64,000 nucleotides of DNA from Zoogloeaceae bacterium (GTDB taxonomy: Bacteria; Pseudomonadota; Gammaproteobacteria; Burkholderiales; Rhodocyclaceae). Of the stretch, positions 9,592 through 18,248 are shown one piece after another. Each line of letters begins with the position of its first letter. Position 1 is the first letter of the stretch. Under the pieces are notes generated by a model, which saw only the letters and a program-made list of their open reading frames with translations, was not told the DNA's origin and did not search any database. Location: NCBI GenBank assembly GCA_024235635.1, contig JACKMA010000006.1, positions 169,487 to 233,486 of the forward strand, read 5' to 3'. The translations under genes and the position numbers were made by a program.

Positions 9592-9606
9592 TGCTGCTGT
9601 GCAGCA
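9592..9606. promoter_or_regulatory. Perfect TGCTGC-N3-GCAGCA palindrome upstream of phasin promoter
   Basis: 6-3-6 perfect inverted repeat containing CTGC-N3-GCAG, the PhaR recognition pattern described for phasin promoters in PHA producers. It lies directly upstream of the predicted -35 element. Repression by PhaR is inferred; no phaR gene is in the window. Confidence 0.5.
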
Positions 9607-9717
9607 TTTTTGCCACAGCGCAGCGCTTGACGGGCCGTTCCGGCATCGGTCGGGTGTCATCGACGTGGGTCGGTACGCGCCTGCGCCAGACGCGTGCGGC
9701 GCGGACCGGCGTGCCAT

Positions 9718-10611
9718 TCAGACCGCTCGCAGGTCCAGAATTGCGCGCGCGTATGCCTCGGGTGACTCCTGTGGCACGTTGTGACCGACGCCTTGGAGCA
9801 AGCGGCATTCGAACTCGCCGGAAAAGTGCGTCTCATGGGCGTCGGAATCCCGCAATGGGGTCACGGCATCGACGGCGCCATGGATGGCGATCGACGGGAC
9901 GCGGATGTCGGGCAGGGTCGCGAGCCGCGCCTCGGTGGCGTCGTAGCGGGGATCGCCTTCGGCATTGCCATGGCGATGGCGATACGAGTGGATGACGACG
10001 TCGACGAAATCCGGATTGTCGAATGAACTCGCCGTCCGGTCGAAGACCGTGTCGGCGATCGACCAGGTTGGCGACCACAGCTTCCACAGCAGCCTGCACA
10101 AGGCGTGCCGGTCGCGCGTCAGGCCGTTTCGGCCGCGTTCCGTGTGAAAGTAGTACTGATACCACCAACGGCGCTCGCTTTCGGGATCACTCGGGATCGT
10201 TGAGGTGGCGATATCCTGGATCTGATAGCCGCCACAGCTCACCAGGCCGCGGACGCGCTCGGGCCACAGGGCGGCGACGATGCAGGCGGCTCGGGCGCCC
10301 CAGTCGAAACCTGCGACGATGGCCCGATCCAGCTGCAGCGCATCGAGCAGTTCGACCAGGTCGTGGCCGACGGCAGCCTGTTGGCCCGACCGCATTGCAG
10401 CGGACGAGCGGAAGCGGGTGTCGCCGTAGCCGCGGACATAGGGCACGATCGTGCGCAAATCCTGCCGTTCGAGAATCGCGACGACGTCGTCGAATGCCCT
10501 CGGGTCGTAGGGGAAGCCGTGCACCAGCACCACGGGCATGCCATCAGCGGGACCTGTCTCCTCGTAGGCGACGTCCAGCATGAGCGTTCGAACGTGTTTC
10601 AGCCGAGCCAT
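9718..10611 (-). CDS. Alpha/beta hydrolase, epoxide hydrolase-like
   Basis: 297 residues. The oxyanion-hole segment is VVLVHGFPYDPRAF. The nucleophile elbow reads GFDWGA, with Asp where esterases have Ser; epoxide hydrolases and haloalkane dehalogenases share this Asp nucleophile. The catalytic acid is probably in HGAVDAVTPL and the base in GVGHNVPQE. The start at 10611 is preceded by a GGAGG ribosome site 9-10 bases away. The longer frame to 10944 has no hydrolase-like sequence and is rejected. It is monocistronic, and its substrate (epoxide or halide) is unknown. Confidence 0.83.
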   Translation of the reverse strand: MARLKHVRTLMLDVAYEETGPADGMPVVLVHGFPYDPRAFDDVVAILERQDLRTIVPYVRGYGDTRFRSSAAMRSGQQAAVGHDLVELLDALQLDRAIVAGFDWGARAACIVAALWPERVRGLVSCGGYQIQDIATSTIPSDPESERRWWYQYYFHTERGRNGLTRDRHALCRLLWKLWSPTWSIADTVFDRTASSFDNPDFVDVVIHSYRHRHGNAEGDPRYDATEARLATLPDIRVPSIAIHGAVDAVTPLRDSDAHETHFSGEFECRLLQGVGHNVPQESPEAYARAILDLRAV

Positions 10612-11050
10612 CTCGATCGTCCTCCGATATGGACCATGGGCCAGGCGGATTGTCCGCGGGCACCCTCGCTTGCGCTCGCCCGGGGGGCGCCGGATGAATC
10701 GCCCGTCTTGACAACATAGATGCGATCCCCGCTTCTCGCACCCGAGTTTCGCGCGGCCGGAATCATGCGCTCGCCGGTGCCTGCGGCCGTCAATTACGCT
10801 GCCGCGGGCAGATGTGGTATTGCTATCGATGGGGGGGCGCTTGATGTACCTTTGCGAGCAGTCGCGTCGGCGCATGGCCGCGTCAGGCTTTGCCGCGAAG
10901 GGCATGCGCTGGCGTCGATCCGCCGCTGCGGACCGCGCAACCACGGACGATCGCAGAAGCGGGACGCGCGTGGTCGACTCGCACGGGCCCCGACGGTCCC
11001 GAACGGGAAGCAGATTGATGGATTCGTCGCATGGGTGATTTCGACAGCAG
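10612..11050. other. Intergenic stretch between divergent hydrolase and pgi genes
   Basis: About 440 bases. Short frames exist on both strands but none has family-like sequence. It must hold the promoters of both divergent genes. A TTGACA hexamer is present near 10708 without a convincing -10. Nothing further can be supported. Confidence 0.5.
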
Positions 11051-12715
11051 ATGAAGCGGCCGACCGAGACCGACGCCTGGCGTGTGCTCGCCGAACATCA
11101 CGCGGTGATCGCCACGGCCAGCCTGAACCAGCTGTTTGCCGACGATCCACAGCGCTTCCGGCGCATGTCGCTGTCGGCGGGCGGTCTGGTGCTCGATTAT
11201 TCGAAGAACCGGCTCGACGATCGGACCCTGGCGCTGTTGATCGGACTCGCGGTCGAGCAGGGTGTCGTTGATGCTCGTGACGCCATGTTCGCCGGACGGG
11301 CGATCAACGACACCGAAGGGCGTGCGGTGCTGCACACGGCGCTGCGCAAGCACGCCGGCTCGCGACTCGACGTGGGCGGCGTCGATGTCATGCCGGAAGT
11401 GCTCGAAGTACGCGAGCGCATGCTCGACTTCGCCGAAGGCGTCAGGGAAGGCCGCTGGACCGGGCATGCCGGCGACACGATCACCGATATCGTCAACATC
11501 GGCATCGGCGGGTCCGACCTCGGGCCGTACATGGCTTGCGAGGCGCTGGCCGGACAGGGCCGGCCGCGGCAGCGGCTGCACTTCGTGTCGAACGTCGATG
11601 GCGCGCAACTGGCGGGCGTGCTGGACCGGCTCGACGCCCGCAGAACCTTGTTCGTGGTCGCCTCCAAGACTTTCACGACAGTCGAGACGATGACCAACGC
11701 GACGAGCGCGCGTGCGTGGCTGCTGGCAAACGGCGCCTGCGAGCGCGACGTCGCCAAGCACTTCGTCGCGGTGTCCACCGATGCCGGCCGGGTGCGCGAT
11801 TTCGGTATCGACGTTGCCAACATGTTCGGCTTCTGGGACTGGGTCGGCGGGCGCTACTCGATGTGGTCGGCGGTCGGCCTGCCGATCGCGCTGGCGATCG
11901 GCGCCGAAGGCTTTCGCGCGCTGCTGGCCGGCGCCGAATGCATGGATCGTCATTTCGTCGAGGCGCCCCTCGCGGCCAACATGCCGGTGATCCTCGCGCT
12001 GATCGGCTTGTGGTATCGCGACTTCTTCGGCGCTGCCAGCCTATGCGTCGTGCCCTACGCCCAGGCCCTGGCGCGCCTGCCGGCCTATCTGCAGCAACTC
12101 GAGATGGAGAGCAACGGCAAGTCGGTGATGCGGGACGGTCGGGCCGTCGGTGTCGGCACCTGTCCGGTGATCTGGGGGGAGCCCGGCACCAATGCCCAGC
12201 ATTCGTTCTTCCAGCTGCTGCACCAGGGGCCGGACCTGATCCCTGTCGACTTCATCATGCCACTCGAAGTTGCGCACGAACTGCCGGGCCACCAGCGCCT
12301 GCTGCTGGCCAACTGCATCGCCCAGAGCAAGGCGCTGATGGTCGGCAAGGGCGAGGCCGAGGTGCGGGCCGAGCTGAGCGCTGCCGGGCTCGCCGGCGAG
12401 CAGTTGGAACGCCTGCTGCCGCACAAACTGTTCACCGGCAATCGTCCGAGCAATACCGTGGTGATGCCCGACCTGTCGCCCACTTCGCTCGGCGCGCTGA
12501 TTGCGCTCTATGAGCACAAGGTGTTCGTGCAGGGTGTGCTGTGGGGCGTGAACAGCTTCGATCAATGGGGCGTCGAACTCGGCAAGCAGCTCGCCAGCCG
12601 CATCGCGGGCGAACTCGACCGTGACAGCGACGGTGCACACGACGCATCGACGCTCGGCCTGATCGAACTTGCCCGCCAGGGTCTCGCCAGATCGGCGTCG
12701 CGGCGCAAGCCGTGA
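11051..12715 (+). CDS. pgi: Glucose-6-phosphate isomerase
   Basis: Interconverts glucose-6-phosphate and fructose-6-phosphate in the cytoplasm. At 554 residues it has the normal length for the bacterial long form. Signatures are the phosphosugar-binding segment NIGIGGSDLGPYMACEAL, the SIS-fold core, EMESNGKSVM with the active-site Glu region, and WGEPGTNAQHSFFQLLHQG, whose His belongs to the catalytic set. The next gene, convergent on the other strand, is glucokinase, so the two upper steps of glucose use sit together without being co-transcribed. Confidence 0.97.
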   Translation: MKRPTETDAWRVLAEHHAVIATASLNQLFADDPQRFRRMSLSAGGLVLDYSKNRLDDRTLALLIGLAVEQGVVDARDAMFAGRAINDTEGRAVLHTALRKHAGSRLDVGGVDVMPEVLEVRERMLDFAEGVREGRWTGHAGDTITDIVNIGIGGSDLGPYMACEALAGQGRPRQRLHFVSNVDGAQLAGVLDRLDARRTLFVVASKTFTTVETMTNATSARAWLLANGACERDVAKHFVAVSTDAGRVRDFGIDVANMFGFWDWVGGRYSMWSAVGLPIALAIGAEGFRALLAGAECMDRHFVEAPLAANMPVILALIGLWYRDFFGAASLCVVPYAQALARLPAYLQQLEMESNGKSVMRDGRAVGVGTCPVIWGEPGTNAQHSFFQLLHQGPDLIPVDFIMPLEVAHELPGHQRLLLANCIAQSKALMVGKGEAEVRAELSAAGLAGEQLERLLPHKLFTGNRPSNTVVMPDLSPTSLGALIALYEHKVFVQGVLWGVNSFDQWGVELGKQLASRIAGELDRDSDGAHDASTLGLIELARQGLARSASRRKP

Positions 12716-12818
12716 TCCGTCCGCCTCGCCGACGGCAGCGCGTGGCGGTCACCGCCGACCGGCCCGGGGTGGTGGCGCAGCGCGGTATCGCCGCCGCCCT
12801 TCCGCGAAGTCGCGCGAC

Positions 12819-13823
12819 TCAATCGTCGTGCATCGGTGCTGCGCGCGATTCCTGTCCTGGGACATCGGCAAGGGTCAGCAGACGTGCCGCACCGGCGAGC
12901 GCCACGTGGGGTGCCTGCAGTACGAACACCGGAATTTTCGCAAGATACGCCGAGAACCGGCCCTTGGCATCGAAGCGATGCCGAAAACCCGAGCGCAGGA
13001 AGTGCTCGCCGAGCCTGGGCACGATGCCGCCGCCGAGGTAGACGCCGCCGCGCGCGCCGAGCGTCAGGGCGACGTCGGCCGCGAAGCTGCCGAGCAGCTC
13101 GCAGAAGATTTCGATGGTTTCGATGCAGTGCGGGCAATCGCCGGCCAGGGCGCGCGCGCTGATGCGCTCCGGTGGCAGTGGTGACGGCGACTGTCCGGCC
13201 AATTCGCGGATCGCGTCGTGCATCGCCGACAGACCGGGGCCGGACAGGGTCCGCTCGGCAGAAACATGGCCGAAGCGCCGGGCCAGTCGGTCGATGATCG
13301 CCGATTCGCGTGCGCTGCCCGCGGACAGCGTGACGTGTCCGCCTTCGCCGGTGATCGCTGCGACGCCGTTGCCGCAGCGCACCAGACCCGACACCCCCAG
13401 GCCGGTTCCGGCACCGATCAAGGCGATGGCCGCATCCACCGTTGGCGCTCCGCCACCGAGCTGGATGCATTCACCGGCTTCGAGGGACAGCAGCCCCAGC
13501 GCCAGCGCCGTGAAATCATTGACCACGACCAGGCGCTCGAGGCCGAGCGCGGCGCGCAGTGTCGACACCGCGAATCGCCAGTGGCCGTTGGTCAAGGCGA
13601 TGTCGTCACCGGTGACCGGTGTCGCAATCCCGATCGCCCCATGGCGGGGCATCGCCAGGCCCTCGCGCCGCAGATAGGCACGAATGGCGTCGTCGGGGCC
13701 GGCGAATTCCGCGCAGCGGAAGACGCGGACCCGGACCGGCCGCCGCCCGGGACTCTCGACGACGGCGAAGCGGGCGTGGGTGCCGCCGACATCGCCTACC
13801 AGATGCGGATAGTGGTCGCTCAT
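12819..13823 (-). CDS. glk: Glucokinase (ROK-independent Glk type)
   Basis: ATP-dependent phosphorylation of glucose to glucose-6-phosphate. 334 residues from ATG 13823, beginning MSDHYPHLVGDVGGTHARFA: the GDVGGTHARF phosphate-1 loop of the Glk family (PF02685). Further motifs are VVNDFTALALGL with the catalytic Asp, GAGTGLGVS, and EGGH. The alternative start 10 codons upstream (13853) has no better ribosome site and breaks the usual N-terminus. It faces pgi tail to tail. Confidence 0.93.
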   Translation of the reverse strand: MSDHYPHLVGDVGGTHARFAVVESPGRRPVRVRVFRCAEFAGPDDAIRAYLRREGLAMPRHGAIGIATPVTGDDIALTNGHWRFAVSTLRAALGLERLVVVNDFTALALGLLSLEAGECIQLGGGAPTVDAAIALIGAGTGLGVSGLVRCGNGVAAITGEGGHVTLSAGSARESAIIDRLARRFGHVSAERTLSGPGLSAMHDAIRELAGQSPSPLPPERISARALAGDCPHCIETIEIFCELLGSFAADVALTLGARGGVYLGGGIVPRLGEHFLRSGFRHRFDAKGRFSAYLAKIPVFVLQAPHVALAGAARLLTLADVPGQESRAAPMHDD

Positions 13824-13940
13824 GTCGGCCGACGAGGCGAATGAACGCGCCACGCACGGTTGCTGGCGCCCGTCGTCGCGGCCGGCCCTGCGCCGCCAGC
13901 CGGAAGGCGAACGGTCGAATCGACGCCGGCTGTCACCCCG

Positions 13941-14465
13941 TCAGCGCAGCCGCCGCAGGCCCGTGCTGTAGCGCTTGCCCTTTTCGACATAGGCGGTGTG
14001 GCCGGTGCCGAGCAGCGCCAGGTCCTTGTCGCTGAGCTCGCGAACGACCCGCGCCGGGGCACCGAGAATCAGCGAGCGCGGCGGGAACACCTTGCCTTCG
14101 GTGACGATCGCGCCGGCACCGACCAGGCTGTCGGGCCCGATCACCGCGCCGTTCAGCACCACTGCCTGAATACCGATCAGGGAGCCGTCGCCGATCGTGC
14201 AGCCGTGCAGCATCGCCTGGTGCCCAACCGTGACTCGCGCCCCGATGTTCAGCGGAAAGCCGGGATCGACATGCAGCACGACCCCGTCCTGGACGTTGCT
14301 GGATTCACCGATGGTGATCGGCTCGTTGTCGGCCCGGACCACCGCGCCCGGCCAGATGCTGGTGTGCTCGGCAAGCCGTACCGCGCCGATGACGGTGGCC
14401 TCGTCGGAAATGTAGGCGCTGTCGGCAATGGTCGGTTCCAGTTGGTCGATGGCATAAACGGGCAT
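13941..14465 (-). CDS. Gamma-type carbonic anhydrase-like hexapeptide protein (YrdA/PaaY family)
   Basis: 174 residues forming a left-handed beta-helix of hexapeptide repeats (TIADSAYI, TVIGAV, TSIWPGAVV and so on). The three zinc-ligand histidines of the gamma class are at the expected places, in VVLHVD and in GHQAMLHGC. The conserved Arg/Asp pair is in RADNEPITIG. Homologues hydrate CO2 or act as thioesterases; most are untested, so the enzyme activity is probable rather than certain. Confidence 0.88.
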   Translation of the reverse strand: MPVYAIDQLEPTIADSAYISDEATVIGAVRLAEHTSIWPGAVVRADNEPITIGESSNVQDGVVLHVDPGFPLNIGARVTVGHQAMLHGCTIGDGSLIGIQAVVLNGAVIGPDSLVGAGAIVTEGKVFPPRSLILGAPARVVRELSDKDLALLGTGHTAYVEKGKRYSTGLRRLR

Positions 14466-14525
14466 TGCGGGTCTCCAGTACGTCGGGGTGCCGGCAGGCG
14501 CGAGCCGGCTTCGGCGCTGACGTCC

Positions 14526-15131
14526 CTATCGAACGATCGCCACGCGCAGGATCGCTTCGAGGGTCTCGGCATAGCCGGCGATGAGTTCGGCCTGATCCTG
14601 CCCGTTGATGATCCGCCGGGCTTCCTTGTAGTCGCAGCCGTCGTCGTTGATGTAGTCGGCGAGCTTGCGGCCGGTGAACAAGCCCTTGCGCATGCCGAGC
14701 GACATGATGCGGTACGCGATCACCGGTCGCAGCGCCTGGTCCGGATCGCGGACCAGATCCTCGTCGTCGCCGAGCGCCAGTGCTTCGGTCATGCGCGCGT
14801 AGTTGGCGCGGCCGGTGATCTGGACGTATCCGCGCCCGCGGAAGCGGTAGCCGTCGCCGGGCTCGGTGTTGCCGAGCCGGCGGCCGAGGCGGGTGCCGGT
14901 TTCGTACTTGTCGAAGTAGTCCCGGCGGCCGTATTCGGTGATCGGCATCCAGCGGTTGGCGCATTCGTGCTTGACCGTCGCCAGCATGTAGGCTGCCCAT
15001 TGCACCGACTTGAGTTCGCCGTCTTCCACCATGTTGCGGCCGAGCAATTCGAGGCCATTGACGGTCGCCTGCGACAGCCTGCCATAGGCGCTGCGATAGG
15101 CATTGAAGAACCGCGTGTGGTCGACCTGCAT
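14526..15131 (-). CDS. Glycoside hydrolase family 19 (chitinase/endolysin-like) protein
   Basis: 201 residues from ATG 15131, with an AAGGAGA ribosome site close upstream. The GH19 lysozyme-like fold is recognised by the helix carrying the catalytic Glu (ATVKHECANRW), the ITEYGRRDYF segment, and the GYRFRGRGYVQITGRANY signature. No signal peptide is visible, as in phage endolysins and some cytoplasmic or holin-exported muramidases. No other phage genes are near, so I see no prophage. The substrate could be peptidoglycan or chitin. Confidence 0.82.
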   Translation of the reverse strand: MQVDHTRFFNAYRSAYGRLSQATVNGLELLGRNMVEDGELKSVQWAAYMLATVKHECANRWMPITEYGRRDYFDKYETGTRLGRRLGNTEPGDGYRFRGRGYVQITGRANYARMTEALALGDDEDLVRDPDQALRPVIAYRIMSLGMRKGLFTGRKLADYINDDGCDYKEARRIINGQDQAELIAGYAETLEAILRVAIVR

Positions 15132-15142
15132 CGCATTCTCCT

Positions 15143-15826
15143 TCAATCCGGCGCGATCATCCGCCAGTCGGCGGGTGGCGCGTCGCCGCTCGATTCGACC
15201 GGCAGGTCGGCACCTTCCGGACACGGCAGGCGCGCGGCAAGGTGGGTGATCCGGGGCTCGCCGCCGGCGAGCGAGTAGCGCGCCCAGATGCCGCAATCTG
15301 CAGTCTGGCGCGACAGCGATAACAATACCAGCGATTGCTGGTCGGCCAGCCACGATGTCTCGCCGGTGATCTCGGTTGCGTGTGCTCGCACCAATCGACG
15401 GCCATACGGAGAGCGGTAGTAGGGCAAATCGAGCAAGGTTGCAGTGGCCTCGGGTCGCTCGCGCCGGAAGTGCATCACGACACTGGTGGGCTGGTAGGCA
15501 CCGGCTGCGCAGCGGACCAGCGCAACGGCGCTGCCGTCGGCCAGATCATGAATTTCGACACCGCCGTCGTTGGCGCCCCGGGTCAGGTCGAATGCGCGCT
15601 CGCAGGGTTCGGGCCAGCGAAGCAGGGCGAACCAGTGGGCGCGATCGGCAAGCGTCGCCCCGGGCGTCGCGCGAATCCCGGCTGCGCGTTCCGGTCCGTC
15701 CCGCGGATCGGCTGCCGCCCTGTCGGCGGCCGCTGGCATCGTCGGCTCGGGCAATTCGGGAGGAGGACTGGCGCAGGCGCAGGTCAATGCCAGCCCCGCG
15801 GCCGCGATCGGTGATCGGACGTTCAT
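15143..15826 (-). CDS. Predicted exported protein, DUF1176-like
   Basis: 227 residues. The N-terminus has a short hydrophobic run ending in ALTCACASPPP, a weak lipobox, then a Pro/Ala-rich linker. The C-terminal half pairs Cys residues, and its CGIWARYSLAGG followed by a C-terminal Cys and Trp resembles the end of DUF1176 proteins. No function is known to me. Its stop lies 11 bases before the GH19 start, so the two may be co-transcribed, both on the minus strand. Confidence 0.6.
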   Translation of the reverse strand: MNVRSPIAAAGLALTCACASPPPELPEPTMPAAADRAAADPRDGPERAAGIRATPGATLADRAHWFALLRWPEPCERAFDLTRGANDGGVEIHDLADGSAVALVRCAAGAYQPTSVVMHFRRERPEATATLLDLPYYRSPYGRRLVRAHATEITGETSWLADQQSLVLLSLSRQTADCGIWARYSLAGGEPRITHLAARLPCPEGADLPVESSGDAPPADWRMIAPD

Positions 15827-15961
15827 CGCGCCGATTGTCGCGCGACCGACGGAAAAATCCAGCCCCGGTCGGTTGCGCGTGCCATCGCCGGCCCGCTGTC
15901 ACGGGCCGTCAGTGGTGCTGCGGCCGCGGCCGAATCCCGCGGGTCGCGATGTCCTGGGGCG

Positions 15962-16828
15962 TCAGATCGCTGCCATGCTGCGGCCGAGGCCGCCGATCTC
16001 GGCGACGTTGTCGAGCATGCGCTCGAGCAGCCTGTCGAGTTCGCTCTGTTGCAGCTTGAGTTGTTTCAACAGCAGCGACTCGACCACCTCGCGCGGCCGT
16101 GCGAGGCAGGCGAAGGGGTTGATCGTGGTGCCGAACACGCCGCGGCCGAATTCGTCGAGACTGACGATCGATTCGGCGGCACAGAGGATGCCGGCAAGCG
16201 AATTCGAGCGACCGGCGAACAGGTGATGATTGCGGTGCACCTGGGCGAAGGTCGCCGGTGCGTGCCAGTGTTCCAGCAGCATCGCCGTGAGTTCACCATG
16301 CTCGCGACCGAACTGCTCGCGCTCGGCCTGCTCGATGGTCAGCGATTGTTCCAGCGCAAAGACGCAGACCCGCTCGAGGGCGCCGGGCCATGTCAGTTCG
16401 GCCAGCATGTAGCCGAGGTCGTGCAGCAGTCCGTGGAGATAGGCGTCGCTGCCGTCGTGGTACTTGAGCAGGCGTGCCACTTCGCGACAGGCGGTCGCCA
16501 TCGACACCGAGTGCAGCCACAATTGTTCGCGGGCCTGGTCGGACAGGCGCGCCGAGACCGGGTGACCGAACAGCATGCCGGTGGCCATCTGCATGGCCTG
16601 TCGCATGCCGATCCGGCGGATTGCCTGGGGCACCGAGGCAATGCGGGACGATGCGCCGCCGTGGGCGGCGGAATTGGCGACGGCGACCAGCCTCGCGGCC
16701 AGTTGGGGTTCGTTCGAGACGATCGTGAGCAGTTGCTGTTCGGCGTCGTCGTCCTCGATGCTGACCGCCAGCAGTTCGGCGGCACGGGGCGACAGCGGCG
16801 GCAGCGCGTCGAAATTGACCGGGTTCAT
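15962..16828 (-). CDS. HDOD domain signalling protein
   Basis: 288 residues made almost entirely of one HDOD domain, a relative of HD phosphohydrolases lacking part of the metal site. Typical segments are LLTIVSNEPQLAARLVAVAN near the N-terminus, IGMRQAMQMATGM, and LHGLLHDLGYMLAEL in the middle. HDOD proteins act in chemotaxis, c-di-GMP and stress signalling, usually as protein-protein hubs. No partner gene is adjacent. Confidence 0.85.
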   Translation of the reverse strand: MNPVNFDALPPLSPRAAELLAVSIEDDDAEQQLLTIVSNEPQLAARLVAVANSAAHGGASSRIASVPQAIRRIGMRQAMQMATGMLFGHPVSARLSDQAREQLWLHSVSMATACREVARLLKYHDGSDAYLHGLLHDLGYMLAELTWPGALERVCVFALEQSLTIEQAEREQFGREHGELTAMLLEHWHAPATFAQVHRNHHLFAGRSNSLAGILCAAESIVSLDEFGRGVFGTTINPFACLARPREVVESLLLKQLKLQQSELDRLLERMLDNVAEIGGLGRSMAAI

Positions 16829-17004
16829 TTTTTATTGACTCCGTGGCTTTGCCCTTGGCGGGGCATATGGGAGATATCTATCGGCGCTATGACTTTCGAC
16901 TTAACAGCCGGCATTTCAAGAAAGTGTGTCGTCGGGCCGCCGCCGCGAGACGGTAGACTGTCAAGAGCGTCCGGCAGCCGTCGATCGCCGGTCGTACCGA
17001 AGCC

Positions 17005-18243
17005 ATGCTGAGCGAACATTCCCTGTCCGAGAACCATGCCCGACTCGCCGCTTGCCTGGCCGCCGGAGTGCCGCCGCTGATCATTCAGGATCTCGACGGC
17101 GTCTGCATGGGGCTGGTCGCCGATCCGCTGCGCAGAACGGTCGATCCGGCCTACGTTTCGGCCTGTCGCCGGCTGCGCGGGCACTTTTTCGTCCTGACCA
17201 ACGGCGAACATGTCGGCAGCCGCGGCATGAAAGGCATCGTCGAGCGCAGCCTTGGCGGCAAACGGGAGGCTGCGGGTTGCTACCTGCCGGGCCTGGCCGC
17301 CGGCGGCGTGCAGTGGCAGGACGCCGATGGTGTGGTCTCGCACCCGGGGGTCAGTGCCGAAGAACTGCGCTTCCTCGCCGACGTGCCGGCCAGGGCCCGG
17401 CGCTTCCTGACCGAATTCCTCGGGCAGCCGGTCCATCGCCTGGCGTCGTCGCAGGTGGCGGCACTGGCGCATGCTGCGGTCCTCGACAACCGGGTCTCTC
17501 CGACCGTCAACATCAACGTCGTGTTCGAGGCCCTCGCCGGGCGGGAAGCCCGCTATCGCGACTTGCAACGGGCGCTACAGGCCTTCATGACCGAACTGCT
17601 CGACGAAGCCGCCGGGCAGGGCCTGCGTGATGCCTTCTTCGTGCATCTGGCACCGAACCACGGCCGCGTCGGCGATGTCGAGCGCCTCGCGCCGGCATCC
17701 GACGGGCTGGCCGGTACCACCGATTTCCAGTTCATGCTCTCCGGCGCCATCAAGGAAGCCGGCGTGCTGGACCTGCTCAATCGCCACTACGCGCGGCACA
17801 CCGGTCGCCACCCGCTGGGCGCCGATTTCAATGTCCGCACCGCGCCGCGCGTCCATGATGCTCTGCTGGATCTGGCCGAGGCTGCTTTCGAGCGTCGGCA
17901 TATGCCACCCATCGTCGGCGTCGGCGACACCGTCACCTCATCGATCGATGCCGATGGCCGGCGCGCGCGTGGCGGCAGCGATCGCGGATTCCTGCACTTG
18001 GTCCAGGAACTGGGGCGACGCTTCGGCACCGACAATGCGGTGCTGCTGGTCGACAGCGGCGGCGGTGAGGTACGTCGCCCGGTGCTGGCGCGCGACCCGG
18101 GTGCGGGCCGGCTGCTGGCCGAGGGCATCACCGACGCCGACGACCCGCTCCGACTGAACTTCGTCTTTCCCGGCGGTCACCGCCAGTACGTGGATTTCCT
18201 GATCGCACTCGCCGGACGCATCGGCCGCGGCGCCGACGCCTGA
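17005..18243 (+). CDS. stpA: Glucosylglycerol 3-phosphate phosphatase (StpA family)
   Basis: Dephosphorylates glucosylglycerol phosphate to the compatible solute glucosylglycerol, as known for Synechocystis StpA. 412 residues, close to the cyanobacterial length. Family-typical segments run along the whole protein: LIIQDLDGVCMGLV (the HAD-like DxD nucleophile region), FFVLTNGEHVGSRG, YLPGLAAGGVQWQD, SPTVNINV, GTTDFQFMLSGAIKEAG, GVGDTVTSSIDADG and LNFVFPGGHRQY. The match by memory to the StpA family is strong. The synthase GgpS is not in the window. Convergent with a KefB/C antiporter, another osmotic/ion-homeostasis gene. Confidence 0.88.
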   Translation: MLSEHSLSENHARLAACLAAGVPPLIIQDLDGVCMGLVADPLRRTVDPAYVSACRRLRGHFFVLTNGEHVGSRGMKGIVERSLGGKREAAGCYLPGLAAGGVQWQDADGVVSHPGVSAEELRFLADVPARARRFLTEFLGQPVHRLASSQVAALAHAAVLDNRVSPTVNINVVFEALAGREARYRDLQRALQAFMTELLDEAAGQGLRDAFFVHLAPNHGRVGDVERLAPASDGLAGTTDFQFMLSGAIKEAGVLDLLNRHYARHTGRHPLGADFNVRTAPRVHDALLDLAEAAFERRHMPPIVGVGDTVTSSIDADGRRARGGSDRGFLHLVQELGRRFGTDNAVLLVDSGGGEVRRPVLARDPGAGRLLAEGITDADDPLRLNFVFPGGHRQYVDFLIALAGRIGRGADA

Positions 18244-18248
18244 GCGAC

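Noticed and set aside
14526..15131. Prophage remnant around the GH19 endolysin-like gene
   Set aside because: No holin, spanin, tail or integrase genes nearby; flanks are ordinary chromosomal genes in matching codon style.
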